A stretch of 64,000 bases of DNA from contig NZ_QNQP01000006.1 in assembly GCF_003316635.1 (NCBI RefSeq), positions 1-64,000 on the forward strand. The letters run 5' to 3'. Of this stretch, positions 32,438 to 42,202 are shown piece after piece. The position numbers and the translations under genes were made by a program. Source of the stretch: Roseovarius dicentrarchi (GTDB lineage Bacteria > Pseudomonadota > Alphaproteobacteria > Rhodobacterales > Rhodobacteraceae). Positions within the stretch are counted from its first letter, which is position 1, and every line of letters begins with the position of its first letter. The notes under the pieces were generated by a model. It was given only the letters and a program-made list of their open reading frames with translations. It was not told the DNA's origin and did no database searches.

Positions 32438-33916
32438 ATGACCCCCACGCAGCGCCCCGCCCTGACCCCGGAATCGCCCCCCGCCCGCAAATTCACCGAT
32501 CCCGCGGCAGCGGTGGATCATCTGTGCACGCTCTACGACACAGCGGTCGATTTCCTGCGCCAGCATTTTGCGGCGGCCCTTGCCGGACCTGTCCCTGAAC
32601 AGCGGATCAGGGCGTTTTATCCCGAAATCCGGCTGACCACGTCCAGCTTTGTGCAGATCGACAGCCGCCTTGCCTTCGGCCATGTGTCAGGGCCGGGAAC
32701 CCATGCCACCACCGTGACGCGGCCCAGCCTGTTCCGCAATTATCTGGTCCACCAGATCAAGCTGCTGGTCGAAAACCACGATGTCCCCGTCTGGATCGGC
32801 CCGTCGGATACGCCAATCCCGGTGCATTTCGCCGTGGCGCAGGACGCGCGCATGACCGTCCCGCACGAAGGCGCGGCCGGATTTACCCTGCGCGACGTGT
32901 TCGACGTGCCGGATCTGGATACCACGAACGACGATATCATCAACGGCATCTATGACCGAACGCCCGGCTCTGTCGCGCCGCTGGCGCCCTTCACCGCGCA
33001 GCGCGTGGATTATTCACTGGCCCGGCTGGCGCATTACACCGCCACATCGCCCGCGCATTTCCAGAACCACGTCCTGTTCACCAACTACCAGTTCTACGTC
33101 ACCGAATTCGAGGCATATGCCCGCCGCGCACTGGCCGATCCCGACAGCGGCTATACCAGCTTTGTCGGCACCTCCGACGCCGAAATCACCGCGCCCGATC
33201 AGCCGATGACGCCGCCGCTCAGCCTGCCGCAAATGCCCAGCTATCATTTGAAAAAACCCGACGGGTCCGGGATCACTCTGGTCAATATCGGCGTCGGCCC
33301 CTCCAACGCCAAGACGGCGACCGATCATATCGCGGTGCTGCGCCCCCATGCATGGATCATGGTCGGCCATTGCGCGGGCCTGCGCAATTCACAGCGGCTG
33401 GGCGATTATGTGCTGGCCCATGCCTATCTGCGCGAGGATGGCGTGCTGAATGACGACCTGCCGACATGGGTGCCGATCCCGGCGCTGGCCGAAATCCAGA
33501 TCGCACTGGAACAATCGGTCGAGGAAATCGCCCATATGGACGGGTTCGAGATGAAGCGCATCATGCGCACCGGCACCGTCGCCAGCGTCGATAACCGCAA
33601 CTGGGAGCTGCGCGATCAGTCCGGCCCGGTCCACCGCCTCAGCCAAAGCCGCGCCATCGCGCTGGATATGGAAAGCGCCACGATTGCAGCGAACGGATTT
33701 CGGTTTCGCGTGCCCTATGGCACCCTCCTGTGCGTGTCGGACAAACCCCTGCATGGCGAGCTGAAATTGCCCGGCATGGCGTCGGCCTTCTACAACGATC
33801 AGGTGGCGCGGCACCTGATGATCGGCATCCGCGCGATGGAAATGCTGTCCGAAATGCCGCTGGACCGGATTCACAGCAGAAAACTGCGCGCGTTCGACGA
33901 AACCGCGTTCCTCTGA
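32438..33916 (+). CDS. amn: AMP nucleosidase
   Basis: This 492-residue enzyme splits AMP into adenine and ribose 5-phosphate and so lowers the AMP pool. The N-terminal AMN-specific domain (about 15-190, RAFYPEIRLTTSSFVQIDSRLAFGHV) is followed by a phosphorylase-fold domain (about 270-480: VNIGVGPSNAKTATDHIAVLRPHAWIMVGHCAGLR, ALDMESATIAANGFRFRVPYGTLLCVSDKPLHGE). Length is usual for Amn (about 480-500). AAGGA is 7 bases before the ATG. Confidence 0.96.
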   Translation: MTPTQRPALTPESPPARKFTDPAAAVDHLCTLYDTAVDFLRQHFAAALAGPVPEQRIRAFYPEIRLTTSSFVQIDSRLAFGHVSGPGTHATTVTRPSLFRNYLVHQIKLLVENHDVPVWIGPSDTPIPVHFAVAQDARMTVPHEGAAGFTLRDVFDVPDLDTTNDDIINGIYDRTPGSVAPLAPFTAQRVDYSLARLAHYTATSPAHFQNHVLFTNYQFYVTEFEAYARRALADPDSGYTSFVGTSDAEITAPDQPMTPPLSLPQMPSYHLKKPDGSGITLVNIGVGPSNAKTATDHIAVLRPHAWIMVGHCAGLRNSQRLGDYVLAHAYLREDGVLNDDLPTWVPIPALAEIQIALEQSVEEIAHMDGFEMKRIMRTGTVASVDNRNWELRDQSGPVHRLSQSRAIALDMESATIAANGFRFRVPYGTLLCVSDKPLHGELKLPGMASAFYNDQVARHLMIGIRAMEMLSEMPLDRIHSRKLRAFDETAFL

Positions 33917-34035
33917 CCAGCGTATTTTTGCGCAATTTCAGTCGGCATTGCGGCGGTATGCGTTGTAATGCCCTTCAAAATAGCGTTACACGTGACACCG
34001 AGGCCCACCAGCGGGCAGTAGAAGGAGACCATCTG

Positions 34036-34323
34036 ATGGCAAAACCGATGACCAAGACCCAGCTTGTCGCCGCTCTGGCAGAAGAAATGGGCAGCGACAA
34101 GAAAACAGCCGGCACCGCGCTGGATTCGATCATCAACGTGATCACAAACGAAGTGTCCGCCGGCGGCGCCGTCACCCTGCCCGGCGTCGGCAAGATCTAC
34201 TGCCGCGAACGCCCCGAGCGGATGGTGCGCAACCCCGCCACCGGCGAGCAGATCAAGAAAGAGGCCGACAAGGTCGTCAAGATGACCATTGCCAAGGCGC
34301 TGAAGGACAGCGTGAACGGCTGA
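34036..34323 (+). CDS. HU-family DNA-binding protein
   Basis: This 95-residue histone-like protein binds and bends DNA. MTKTQLVAALAEEMGSDKKTAGTALDSIINVI forms the dimerising helices, VTLPGVGKIYCRERPERMVRNPATGEQIKKEA the beta arm with the conserved RNPATG intercalating proline, and VVKMTIAKALKDSVNG the C-terminal helix. AAGGAG lies 8 bases before the ATG. It is a single-gene unit with a strong terminator. The open frame extends upstream to 33730 inside amn and is rejected. GVGKIYCRERPERM differs somewhat from classic HU-alpha/beta but the fold is clear. Confidence 0.94.
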   Translation: MAKPMTKTQLVAALAEEMGSDKKTAGTALDSIINVITNEVSAGGAVTLPGVGKIYCRERPERMVRNPATGEQIKKEADKVVKMTIAKALKDSVNG

Positions 34324-34345
34324 TCTTGCATCACGGCTGAGTTTC

Positions 34346-34378
34346 CGAAAGGGTCGCCCGTAACAGGCGGCCCTTTCG
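34346..34378 (+). terminator. Intrinsic terminator of the HU gene
   Basis: CGAAAGGGTCGCC (34346-34358) pairs with GGCGGCCCTTTCG (34366-34378) through 13 base pairs including one U-G, loop CGTAACA. TTTT follows 2 bases later. It lies 22 bases after the HU stop. Confidence 0.9.
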
Positions 34379-34413
34379 CATTTTCGCACATGGCCCACAG
34401 GAGCGCGGCAGGC

Positions 34414-35286
34414 ATGGATATACGCAGCATCGTGATGGGCGTCGCGTTTTCGCTGATGTGGTCCAGCGCCTTTACGTCCGCACGCATCATCGTGGCCTCT
34501 GCCCCGCCGATCAGCGCGCTGGCCCTCCGCTTTGTCATATCGGGGCTGCTGGGCGTTATCATCGCGCGCCTGCTGGGCCAGACCTGGCGCCTGACGGCGC
34601 CGCAATGGCGCGCCTGCATCATCCTCGGCATCTGCCAGAACGCGCTTTATCTGGGGATGAATTTCGTTGCCATGCAAACCGTCGAGGCATCGGTCGCCGC
34701 CATCGTCGCGTCACTGATGCCGCTGCTGGTGGCGCTGGCCTGCTGGGCCTTTTTTGGCGAGCGTCTGTCGCCGCTGGCGGCTGCCGGTCTTTTGGCCGGC
34801 ATCGCCGGGGTCGCGCTGATCATGGGCAGCCGCCTGTCGGCCGGGATTGATCTGTACGGCCTGATCCTCTGCGGCTTTGGGGTCATTGCCCTGACCGTTG
34901 CCACACTCAGCGTCCGGGGCGCCACGTCGGGGGGCAACTTCATGATGATCGTCGGCCTGCAAATGCTGGTCGGCGGCGCGGTGCTGAGCGTCGTGGCGGT
35001 CGGCACCGAAACGCTGGTGATCGAGTGGAGCTGGCAACTGATCGCCGCCTTCGCCTGGACCACCCTCGTTCCGGGCCTTGCGGCCACGCTGCTGTGGTTT
35101 CGTCTGGTCGAACGCATCAGCGCGACGCGCGCGGCCACGTTCCACTTTCTGAACCCGTTCCTTGGCGTTGCGATCGCCGCGGTCATCCTGGGCGAAAAAC
35201 TGCACCTGACCGACATGATCGGCGTTGCCATCATTACTGCCGGCATCCTGACGGTGCAGCTGGCGCGCCGCCCGAAGGCGCGGTAA
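34414..35286 (+). CDS. EamA/DMT family transporter
   Basis: This 290-residue inner-membrane protein has two EamA repeats and about ten hydrophobic segments, at normal family length. Typical stretches are SLMWSSAFTSARIIV at the start and FHFLNPFLGVAIAAVILGEKL in the second repeat. The ATG at 34414 is preferred over 34390 because AGGAG lies 10 bases upstream, while the earlier ATG overlaps the end of the HU terminator region and has no ribosome-binding site. Substrate unknown. Its partner in the window at 18103-19152 is only distantly similar. Confidence 0.88.
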   Translation: MDIRSIVMGVAFSLMWSSAFTSARIIVASAPPISALALRFVISGLLGVIIARLLGQTWRLTAPQWRACIILGICQNALYLGMNFVAMQTVEASVAAIVASLMPLLVALACWAFFGERLSPLAAAGLLAGIAGVALIMGSRLSAGIDLYGLILCGFGVIALTVATLSVRGATSGGNFMMIVGLQMLVGGAVLSVVAVGTETLVIEWSWQLIAAFAWTTLVPGLAATLLWFRLVERISATRAATFHFLNPFLGVAIAAVILGEKLHLTDMIGVAIITAGILTVQLARRPKAR

Positions 35287-35297
35287 CGCCCCCAGGC

Positions 35298-35321
35298 TTT
35301 TCTTGGTAAAAATACCCAAAT
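35298..35321 (-). repeat. Dispersed gene-end repeat, copy C
   Basis: On the minus strand this is ATT then GGGTATTTTTACCAAGAAAA, in the 60-base gap between the convergent DMT and maeB genes. It is downstream of maeB in the same relative orientation as the other copies have to their upstream genes. Confidence 0.75.
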
Positions 35322-35346
35322 CCCGCCGGTCAAGGCAGGCGCGCGT

Positions 35347-37602
35347 TCAGCCGACTTTACACGCCGCCAGAACCGCCATGTTAACGATATCGGTGGCCGT
35401 CGCGGTCGAGGAGCAGATCTGCACTGAATGATCCAGTCCCGACAGGATCGGCCCGATCACCGTCGCCCCCGCCATTTCCTGCATCAACTTGACCGAAATC
35501 GAGGCCGAGTGCCGCGCAGGCACGATCAGAATATTCGCCGGTCCGGTCAGACGCTGGAACGGATAGGCCTCCTGCGCGGCGGGGTTCAGCGCGACATCGA
35601 CGGTCATCTCGCCCTCGAATTCAAAATCGACGCCGCGCTTTTCCAGCACGGTCGGGGCGCGGTGCATCTTTTCCGCGCGCTCGGATTTGGGATAGCCGAA
35701 TGTCGAGAAACTGACAAAGGCCACGCGCGGCTCCAGCCCCAGATTGCGGGCCACGGTCGCGGCCCGCTCGGCGATATCGGCCAGATCATTCTCGTTCGGC
35801 CATTCCTGCACCAGCGTGTCGGCGATCAGAACGATACGCCCCTTCAGCATCAGGGCTGTGACGCCGGCAACGCCATGTTCGGCATCCGCATCGAACACAT
35901 GGTTAATCAGCTCCAGAACATACGCCGATTTTCGCGTCGCCCCGGTGATCAGCCCGTCGCCATGCCCATGCGCCAGCATAAGCGACGCAAACACATGCCG
36001 GTCGCGGCTGGCAAGGCGGCTGATATCATGCCGGTCAAAGCCTTTGCGTTGCAAGCGATCATACAGAAAATTGCGGTACTGCTCCAGATGCGGGGTGTTG
36101 GCGGCGTTCACAATCTCCAGCTCGTCCACCGCATCGGCCATGCCGGCCCCGGTCAGCTTGGCCTTGACGTCATCGCTGCGCCCCACAACCAGCGCCTTGC
36201 CCATGCCGGCGCGCTGATACTGCACGGCGGCGCGCAGCACGCGCAGATCATCGCCTTCGGCAAAGATCATGCGCGCCTGCGCATTGCGCGCCCGCGCGTT
36301 GATCGACCGCATGATGCTGGCGGTCGGATCCATCCGTGCCTTCAGCGATGCTTCATACGCCTCCATGTCGGTAATCGGGCGCCGGGCCGCACCGGTATCC
36401 ATGCAGGCCTGCGCCACCGATGGCGGGATCATGTGGATCAGCCGCGGATCGAACGGCGCCGGGATGATGTAATCGCGGCCAAAGGACAGCTTGCGCCCAT
36501 AGGCCATGTTCACCTCGTCCGGCACATCCAGACGCGCCAGCGCGGCCAGCGCCTCGGCGCAGGCGATCTTCATCTCGTCATTGATGGCGCGGGCATGCAC
36601 GTCCAGCGCGCCGCGGAAAAGATAGGGAAACCCAAGCACGTTGTTCACCTGATTGGGATAATCGCTGCGCCCTGTGGCGATGATGGCATCCTCGCGCACG
36701 GCGTGCGCCTCTTCGGGGGTGATTTCCGGATCGGGGTTGGCCATCGCAAAAATCACCGGGTTGGGCGCCATGCTGGCGACCATCTCCTGCGTTACGGCGC
36801 CCTTGGCCGACACCCCAAGAAACACGTCGGCGCCGTCCAGCGCATCGGCCAGTGTGCGGCGGTCGGTGATGACCGCATGCGCGGTTTTCCACTGGTTCAT
36901 GCCCTCGGTGCGGCCCTGATAGATCACGCCCTTGGTGTCGCACATCATGGTGTTTTCATGCCGCGCGCCCATCGTCTTCAGCAGCTCAAGGCAGGCAATC
37001 CCGGCGGCCCCCGCCCCGTTCAGCACGATGCGCACATCCTCGATCTTCTTGCCCGACAGGTGCAGCGCGTTGATCAGCCCGGCCGCACAGATCACCGCCG
37101 TGCCGTGCTGGTCGTCGTGAAACACGGGGATGTCCATCTCTTCCTTCAGGCGCTGTTCGATGATGAAGCATTCCGGCGCCTTGATATCCTCAAGGTTGAT
37201 GCCGCCGAAGGTCGGCCCCATCAGGCGCACCGCCTTACAGAATTCGTCCGCGTCCTCGGTATCCAGTTCGATGTCGATCGAATTGACGTCGGCAAAGCGT
37301 TTGAACAGCACCGCCTTGCCCTCCATCACCGGCTTGGAGGCCAGCGCGCCCAGATTGCCCAGACCCAGAACCGAGGTGCCGTTGGACACCACCGCGACCA
37401 GATTGCCCTTGTTGGTGTAGTCATACGCCGTCTCGGGATTGTCCTGAATGGCAAGGCACGGCACCGCCACGCCGGGCGAATAGGCAAGGCTCAGATCGCG
37501 CTGCGTCGTCATTGGAACGGTCGCGGTAATCTCGAACTTGCCCGGCGTCGGCTCAAGGTGGAAGGCCAGTGCCTCTTCGGCGGTGAACTTGGGGTTTGCC
37601 AT
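35347..37602 (-). CDS. maeB: NADP-dependent malic enzyme with phosphotransacetylase-like domain
   Basis: This 751-residue MaeB-type enzyme makes pyruvate, CO2 and NADPH from malate. The N-terminal malic domain (about 15-150; SLAYSPGVAVPCLAI) and NADP-binding domain (about 165-400; LNGAGAAGIACLELLKTMG) are followed by a C-terminal PTA-like domain (about 430-745; RMIFAEGDDLRVLRAAVQYQ, LMLAHGHGDGLITGATRKSA). In this class the PTA domain is a regulatory/structural part thought to sense acetyl-CoA rather than a working transacetylase. Length is as expected (about 750-770). Divergent from mutS. Confidence 0.96.
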   Translation of the reverse strand: MANPKFTAEEALAFHLEPTPGKFEITATVPMTTQRDLSLAYSPGVAVPCLAIQDNPETAYDYTNKGNLVAVVSNGTSVLGLGNLGALASKPVMEGKAVLFKRFADVNSIDIELDTEDADEFCKAVRLMGPTFGGINLEDIKAPECFIIEQRLKEEMDIPVFHDDQHGTAVICAAGLINALHLSGKKIEDVRIVLNGAGAAGIACLELLKTMGARHENTMMCDTKGVIYQGRTEGMNQWKTAHAVITDRRTLADALDGADVFLGVSAKGAVTQEMVASMAPNPVIFAMANPDPEITPEEAHAVREDAIIATGRSDYPNQVNNVLGFPYLFRGALDVHARAINDEMKIACAEALAALARLDVPDEVNMAYGRKLSFGRDYIIPAPFDPRLIHMIPPSVAQACMDTGAARRPITDMEAYEASLKARMDPTASIMRSINARARNAQARMIFAEGDDLRVLRAAVQYQRAGMGKALVVGRSDDVKAKLTGAGMADAVDELEIVNAANTPHLEQYRNFLYDRLQRKGFDRHDISRLASRDRHVFASLMLAHGHGDGLITGATRKSAYVLELINHVFDADAEHGVAGVTALMLKGRIVLIADTLVQEWPNENDLADIAERAATVARNLGLEPRVAFVSFSTFGYPKSERAEKMHRAPTVLEKRGVDFEFEGEMTVDVALNPAAQEAYPFQRLTGPANILIVPARHSASISVKLMQEMAGATVIGPILSGLDHSVQICSSTATATDIVNMAVLAACKVG

Positions 37603-37737
37603 GTGCGTGTGCGTCCTGAAAATGCGTTATATCTATGCATAGCGGCCAAATGCGCCCGCCTCAACTGCTCAGGTATTCGGGGCTTTCGCCGCGCGGCGTT
37701 GGTTTGTAGGTTCCCCGCAGACGAATGGGAGCATGCA

Positions 37738-40383
37738 GTGAACACGGGCACAGCCACGCCGATGATGGCGCAGTATCTGGAGATCAAGGCCGAACATCAG
37801 GGCGCCCTGCTGTTCTATCGCATGGGCGATTTCTACGAGCTGTTCTTTGACGATGCCGCCCTCGCTGCCGAGGCGCTGGACATCGCGCTGACCAAACGCG
37901 GCAAGCATGAGGGCAAGGATATCGCCATGTGCGGCGTGCCTGTGCATTCCGCCGAAGGCTACCTGCTGACGCTGATCCGCAAGGGGTTTCGCGTCGCGGT
38001 GTGCGAGCAGCTGGAAAACCCGGCGGAGGCGAAAAAGCGTGGCAGCAAATCGGTGGTCAAGCGCGGCGTTGTCCGGCTGGTCACGCCCGGCACCCTGACT
38101 GAGGACTCGCTGCTGGAGGCGCGGCGCCACAATTATCTGGCCGCCATCGCCGAAGTGCGCGGCGCTTATGCGCTGGCCTGGAGCGATATTTCCACCGGCG
38201 CCCTGCACGTCATGTTGCTGGAGGCGGCGCGCATCGGTCCCGAACTGGCCCGCCTTGCCCCCAGCGAGGTTCTGATAGCGGACGGGTCAGAGACTGATTT
38301 GCCCAATTTAGTGACTGAATCAGGGGCCGCTGTCACTCCGCTTGGGCGCTCGGCCTTTGACAGCACCAGTGCGGGCGCCCGGCTGTGCGCGCTGTTTGGC
38401 GTCACGTCGCTGGATGCGTTCGGCACGTTCGAGCGGGCGGAAATTGCCGCCCTTGGCGCCGTGGTCGAGTATCTGGAGATCACCCAAAAGGGCAAGCTGC
38501 CCCTGCTGCAACCGCCGCAACGGGAAAATCTAGACGGCGTCATGCAGATTGATGCCGCCACGCGGCGCAACCTTGAACTGACACATGCCTTGTCCGGGGG
38601 GCGGGCCGGCACGCTTCTGGCGGTCATGGACCGCACCGTTACCGCAGGCGGCGCGCGCTTGCTGGAGCGGCGTTTGTCGGCGCCGTCGCGGCGACTGGAC
38701 GTGATACAGGCGCGGCTGGATATGGTGTCTTTTGCCGTGGAACAGTCTCGATTCCGTCAGGCGCTGCGCGACCTTCTGCGCAAGGTTCCGGACCTTGACC
38801 GCGCGCTGTCCCGCCTCGGACTGGATCGCGGCGGGCCGCGCGACCTGGCCGCCGTGCGCAACGCGCTGGAGGGCGCAGAGTCCATCGCCGAGCTGATGCC
38901 GCAGGGTGACATGCCGCCCGAATACGGTCAGATGGTGGCCGATCTGACCGGCCATGACACGCTGGCGGACCTGCTGGATCAGGCGTTGATCGCCGAACCG
39001 CCGCATCTGGCGCGGGATGGTGGGTTTATCGCGGCGGGGTATGACCCCGATCTGGACGAGGCGCGGCAACTGCGCGACGAAGGGCGCGGCGTCATTGCCA
39101 AAATGCAGGCCGAATATGCGCAGCAAACCGGCATTGCATCGCTGAAGATCAAGCATAACAACGTGCTGGGCTATTTCGTCGATGTGACCGCGACGCACGC
39201 CGAAAAAATGCTGTCAGCGCCCCTGAACGAGACGTTCAAACATCGCCAGACCACCGCAAATCAGGTGCGTTTCACCACCGTTCCCCTGTCGGAAATGGAG
39301 ACGCGGATCCTGAACGCCGGCGGGCGCGCGCTGGAGATTGAAAAACGGCTCTATGACGCGCTGAAAGGCGCCATTCTGGCCGAAGCAGCGAAGCTGACCC
39401 AAGTGGCACGCGCCTTGGCCGAACTGGATCTGACGGCGGCATTGGCCGATCTGGCGGTCGAATGCGGCTGGTGCCGGCCTGAGGTGGATGACAGCCGCAC
39501 GCTGAACATCGTGCAGGGGCGCCACCCGGTCGTGGAACACGCGCTGCGCAGTCAGGGCGCCGGGCCGTTCGTTGCCAATGATTGCGCCTTGGGCGGCGCC
39601 AGCGATATCTGGCTGCTGACCGGCCCGAACATGGCGGGCAAATCCACATTCCTGCGGCAAAATGCACTGATCGCGCTGCTGGCCCAAACGGGCAGTTTCG
39701 TGCCTGCGAAATCTGCGCATGTCGGCATGATCAGCCAGCTGTTCAGCCGCGTTGGCGCCTCGGACGATCTGGCGCGCGGGCGATCCACCTTCATGGTGGA
39801 AATGGTGGAAACCGCCGCGATCCTCAATCAGGCCGACGCGCAGGCGCTGGTTATTCTGGACGAAATCGGGCGCGGCACGGCTACCTATGACGGGCTGTCG
39901 ATTGCGTGGGCCACGCTGGAGCATCTGCACGATGTCAACGGTTGCCGGGCGCTGTTTGCCACCCATTACCACGAGCTGACCAACCTGTCGGAGAAACTGG
40001 ACCGCGTCGACAACGCCACGGTCACGGTCAAGGAACATGAGGGCGACGTGATTTTCCTGCACGAGGTCCGGCGCGGTGCCGCTGACCGGTCCTACGGCGT
40101 GCAGGTGGCGAAACTGGCCGGCCTTCCGGCCGCCGTGATCGACCGTGCGCGCGTGGTGCTGGACGCGCTGGAGCGCGGCGAGCGTGAGGGCGGCAGCGCC
40201 CGGCAGGCGTTGATCGACGACCTGCCGCTGTTTTCAACCCGCCCGGCGCCGCCGCCGGCCCGCGCTGCACCGTCGCAGGTGGAGGCCGCGCTGCGGGATG
40301 TTCTGCCCGACGACCTAAGCCCGCGCGATGCGCTTCAGGTGATCTACGACCTGAAATCGCTGCTTGACCAGGATAGCCCCTGA
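37738..40383 (+). CDS. mutS: DNA mismatch repair protein MutS
   Basis: This 881-residue protein recognises mismatches and starts repair with MutL. The N-terminal mismatch-reading motif is intact (FYRMGDFYELFFDDA, with the F-x-E pair). The ATPase has Walker A GPNMAGKS at about 629-636, the DDLARGRSTFMVEM stretch and Walker B ILDEIGRGTATYDGLSIAWA, with ATHYHEL near the end. The GTG at 37738 is chosen because GGGAG lies 7 bases upstream; two in-frame ATGs at 37762/37765 begin the conserved MMAQYLEIKAEH and are alternatives. The open frame running back to 35428 is an antisense shadow of maeB. Confidence 0.95.
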   Translation: MNTGTATPMMAQYLEIKAEHQGALLFYRMGDFYELFFDDAALAAEALDIALTKRGKHEGKDIAMCGVPVHSAEGYLLTLIRKGFRVAVCEQLENPAEAKKRGSKSVVKRGVVRLVTPGTLTEDSLLEARRHNYLAAIAEVRGAYALAWSDISTGALHVMLLEAARIGPELARLAPSEVLIADGSETDLPNLVTESGAAVTPLGRSAFDSTSAGARLCALFGVTSLDAFGTFERAEIAALGAVVEYLEITQKGKLPLLQPPQRENLDGVMQIDAATRRNLELTHALSGGRAGTLLAVMDRTVTAGGARLLERRLSAPSRRLDVIQARLDMVSFAVEQSRFRQALRDLLRKVPDLDRALSRLGLDRGGPRDLAAVRNALEGAESIAELMPQGDMPPEYGQMVADLTGHDTLADLLDQALIAEPPHLARDGGFIAAGYDPDLDEARQLRDEGRGVIAKMQAEYAQQTGIASLKIKHNNVLGYFVDVTATHAEKMLSAPLNETFKHRQTTANQVRFTTVPLSEMETRILNAGGRALEIEKRLYDALKGAILAEAAKLTQVARALAELDLTAALADLAVECGWCRPEVDDSRTLNIVQGRHPVVEHALRSQGAGPFVANDCALGGASDIWLLTGPNMAGKSTFLRQNALIALLAQTGSFVPAKSAHVGMISQLFSRVGASDDLARGRSTFMVEMVETAAILNQADAQALVILDEIGRGTATYDGLSIAWATLEHLHDVNGCRALFATHYHELTNLSEKLDRVDNATVTVKEHEGDVIFLHEVRRGAADRSYGVQVAKLAGLPAAVIDRARVVLDALERGEREGGSARQALIDDLPLFSTRPAPPPARAAPSQVEAALRDVLPDDLSPRDALQVIYDLKSLLDQDSP

Positions 40384-40389
40384 AAACGA

Positions 40390-40423
40390 AACAGCGCCCC
40401 GAACGTACATTCGGGGCGCTGTT
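40390..40423. terminator. Bidirectional hairpin between mutS and grpE
   Basis: A perfect 14-bp stem (AACAGCGCCCCGAA 40390-40403 with TTCGGGGCGCTGTT 40410-40423, loop CGTACA) lies between convergent genes. The plus side is followed by GTTTC and the minus side by TCGTTTTC, so it can serve both transcripts. Confidence 0.88.
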
Positions 40424-40448
40424 GTTTCACGGCGGTCTTGCCGGCAAA

Positions 40449-41009
40449 TCAGTCCTTCATGGACGACACACCCACCTGCGCCGGGCGCAGAATGCGGTCG
40501 TGCAGCATGAACCCCTCGGCCGATACCTGAATGATATCGCCGGCCTTGGTGCCGGGCAGCGGCGCCTCGAACATCGCCTCGTGATGCTGCGGATCGAACC
40601 GGTCGCCAACCTGCGGCGACACGATGCGCACGCCGTGCTTGGCAAAGATCGAGATCAGCTCGCGCATCGTCAGCTCGATCCCTTCGATCAGGGCGGCGGA
40701 TGCCTCGCGCTGATCCTCGCCGATGGCGTCAACGGCGCGTTTCATATTGTCGTACACCGGCAGCAGGTCGCGGGCCAGTTTCGAGCCGCCGTAGTTTTCA
40801 GCCTCCCGGCGGTCACGGTCGGCGCGCTTGCGCACGTTTTCCGCGTCTGCCAGTGCGCGCATGAATTTGTCCTGAAACGCATCCCGCTCGGCGCGAAGTG
40901 TATCCAGCTCGATCGCCTCGTCGGAAATCTCTGCCCCTGCGTCGTCATACGCTTCGGCCTCGGCCTCTGCTATGTCGTCGAGGAAATCGTTTTCGTTACG
41001 CTCTGCCAT
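40449..41009 (-). CDS. grpE: Nucleotide exchange factor GrpE
   Basis: This 186-residue co-chaperone releases ADP from DnaK. A long acidic N-terminal coiled coil (about 25-85, ELDTLRAERDAFQDKFMRAL...RKRADRDRREAENYG) is followed by the beta domain (VGDRFDPQHHEAMFEAPLPG... VSAEGFMLHDRILRPAQVGVS). The gene follows hrcA by 11 bases on the same strand. dnaK and dnaJ are not in the window. Confidence 0.96.
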   Translation of the reverse strand: MAERNENDFLDDIAEAEAEAYDDAGAEISDEAIELDTLRAERDAFQDKFMRALADAENVRKRADRDRREAENYGGSKLARDLLPVYDNMKRAVDAIGEDQREASAALIEGIELTMRELISIFAKHGVRIVSPQVGDRFDPQHHEAMFEAPLPGTKAGDIIQVSAEGFMLHDRILRPAQVGVSSMKD

Positions 41010-41020
41010 GTCTTAGCCCT

Positions 41021-42085
41021 TCAACTTCTATCGGCGATCAGCTTGCCCACCAACTGCGCCGTATAATTCACGATCGGAACGATGCGCCCATAGTTGAGCC
41101 GTGTTGGTCCAATGACCCCCACGGCGCCGACGATCTTCCGGTCAGCGTTCATATAAGGAGAGACGACCAAAGAGGAACCCGAAAGTGAGAAAAGTTTATT
41201 CTCGGACCCGATAAAGATGCGCACGCCCTCGCCCTCATCGGCCAGTTCCAGAAAATTGGCAATGTCGCGCTTGCGTTCCAGATCATCGAACAGCGTGCGG
41301 ATCCGTTCCAGATCCGCCTCATCGCCGCCCGCGTTCAGCAGGTTGGAGCGGCCCCGGACAATCAGCCGCTCTGGTCCCTCGCCCTCCCCGGTCCAAACGG
41401 CAAGGCCGCTCTCGACCATGGCGCGCGCCAGCTGGTCAATCTCCTGCCGACGCTCGGAGATATGACGGGCGATGACGGTCTGCACTTCGCTCAGCGTCTT
41501 GCCCTCGACCAACGCGTTCAGGAAATTCGCCGCCTCCCGCATGGAGCTGGGCGTCTGCCCCGGCGGCGGGGTGAATATGCGGTTTTCGACGTGCCCATCC
41601 GCGAACACAAGAACCACCAGCGCACGGTCATGGCCCAGCCCGACAAATTCGATATGTTTGATCGGCGCCTCATGTTTGGGCGCCAGAACCAGCGACGCGC
41701 CCTGCGTGACACCCGACAATGTCTGCCCGATCCGGTCCAGCACCCCGGCGACATCCTGCGCGTTCGAGGATGTTGAGCTGTCCATCAGTTCGCGGTCGGC
41801 GGTTTGCAGATCGCCGACCTCCATCAGGCCATCGACAAACATGCGCAGGCCGCTTTGCGTGGGAATGCGGCCGGCGCTGACATGCGGGCTGTCCAGCAGG
41901 CCCATGAATTCGAGGTCTTGCATCACGTTGCGCACGGTTGCGGCGCTGATTTTCTCGCTCATGTCGCGGGTCAGGCTGCGCGATCCGACGGGCGATCCGG
42001 TCAGCAGATACCCTTCGACCACGCGGCGAAACACCTCGCGCGACCGGTCGTTCATCTCTTCCAGCAGCTTTCTGCCGTCGCTCAT
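41021..42085 (-). CDS. hrcA: Heat-inducible transcription repressor HrcA
   Basis: This 354-residue repressor normally binds CIRCE elements upstream of groE/dnaK. It has an N-terminal winged helix (about 8-85; REVFRRVVEGYLLTGSPVGSRSLTR, SAATVRNVMQDLEFMGLLDSPHVSAGRIPT) and a C-terminal GAF-like domain (NYGRIVPIVNYTAQLVGKLI). ATG 42085 has AAGGAA upstream; a frame to 42139 is rejected. No CIRCE (TTAGCACTC-n9-GAGTGCTAA) is visible around hrcA-grpE, so autoregulation is not evident here. Confidence 0.96.
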   Translation of the reverse strand: MSDGRKLLEEMNDRSREVFRRVVEGYLLTGSPVGSRSLTRDMSEKISAATVRNVMQDLEFMGLLDSPHVSAGRIPTQSGLRMFVDGLMEVGDLQTADRELMDSSTSSNAQDVAGVLDRIGQTLSGVTQGASLVLAPKHEAPIKHIEFVGLGHDRALVVLVFADGHVENRIFTPPPGQTPSSMREAANFLNALVEGKTLSEVQTVIARHISERRQEIDQLARAMVESGLAVWTGEGEGPERLIVRGRSNLLNAGGDEADLERIRTLFDDLERKRDIANFLELADEGEGVRIFIGSENKLFSLSGSSLVVSPYMNADRKIVGAVGVIGPTRLNYGRIVPIVNYTAQLVGKLIADRS

Positions 42086-42202
42086 ATCAGGTTCCTTGCC
42101 TTGCATGGGCAGTAAAGGCCGCACAGTGCGCGCCGTCAATCGGGGTTGCCATACCGGCCCGCGCCCCTGTATTGGCGCGCTAAACAGCCAAGAGGTACTA
42201 TC

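Noticed and set aside
35428-37737. Long plus-strand open frame continuous with mutS (1651 codons in total)
   Set aside because: It is antisense to maeB, whose protein motifs are unmistakable on the other strand; in GC-rich DNA such shadow frames are common. MutS homology begins only at about 37738.
40421-40430. TTTCACGG resembling half of a parS site near grpE
   Set aside because: Only the left half matches; no dyad, so not counted as a third parS.
42086-42202. Search for a CIRCE element between hrcA and rph
   Set aside because: No TTAGCACTC or GAGTGCTAA arm is present here or before grpE.
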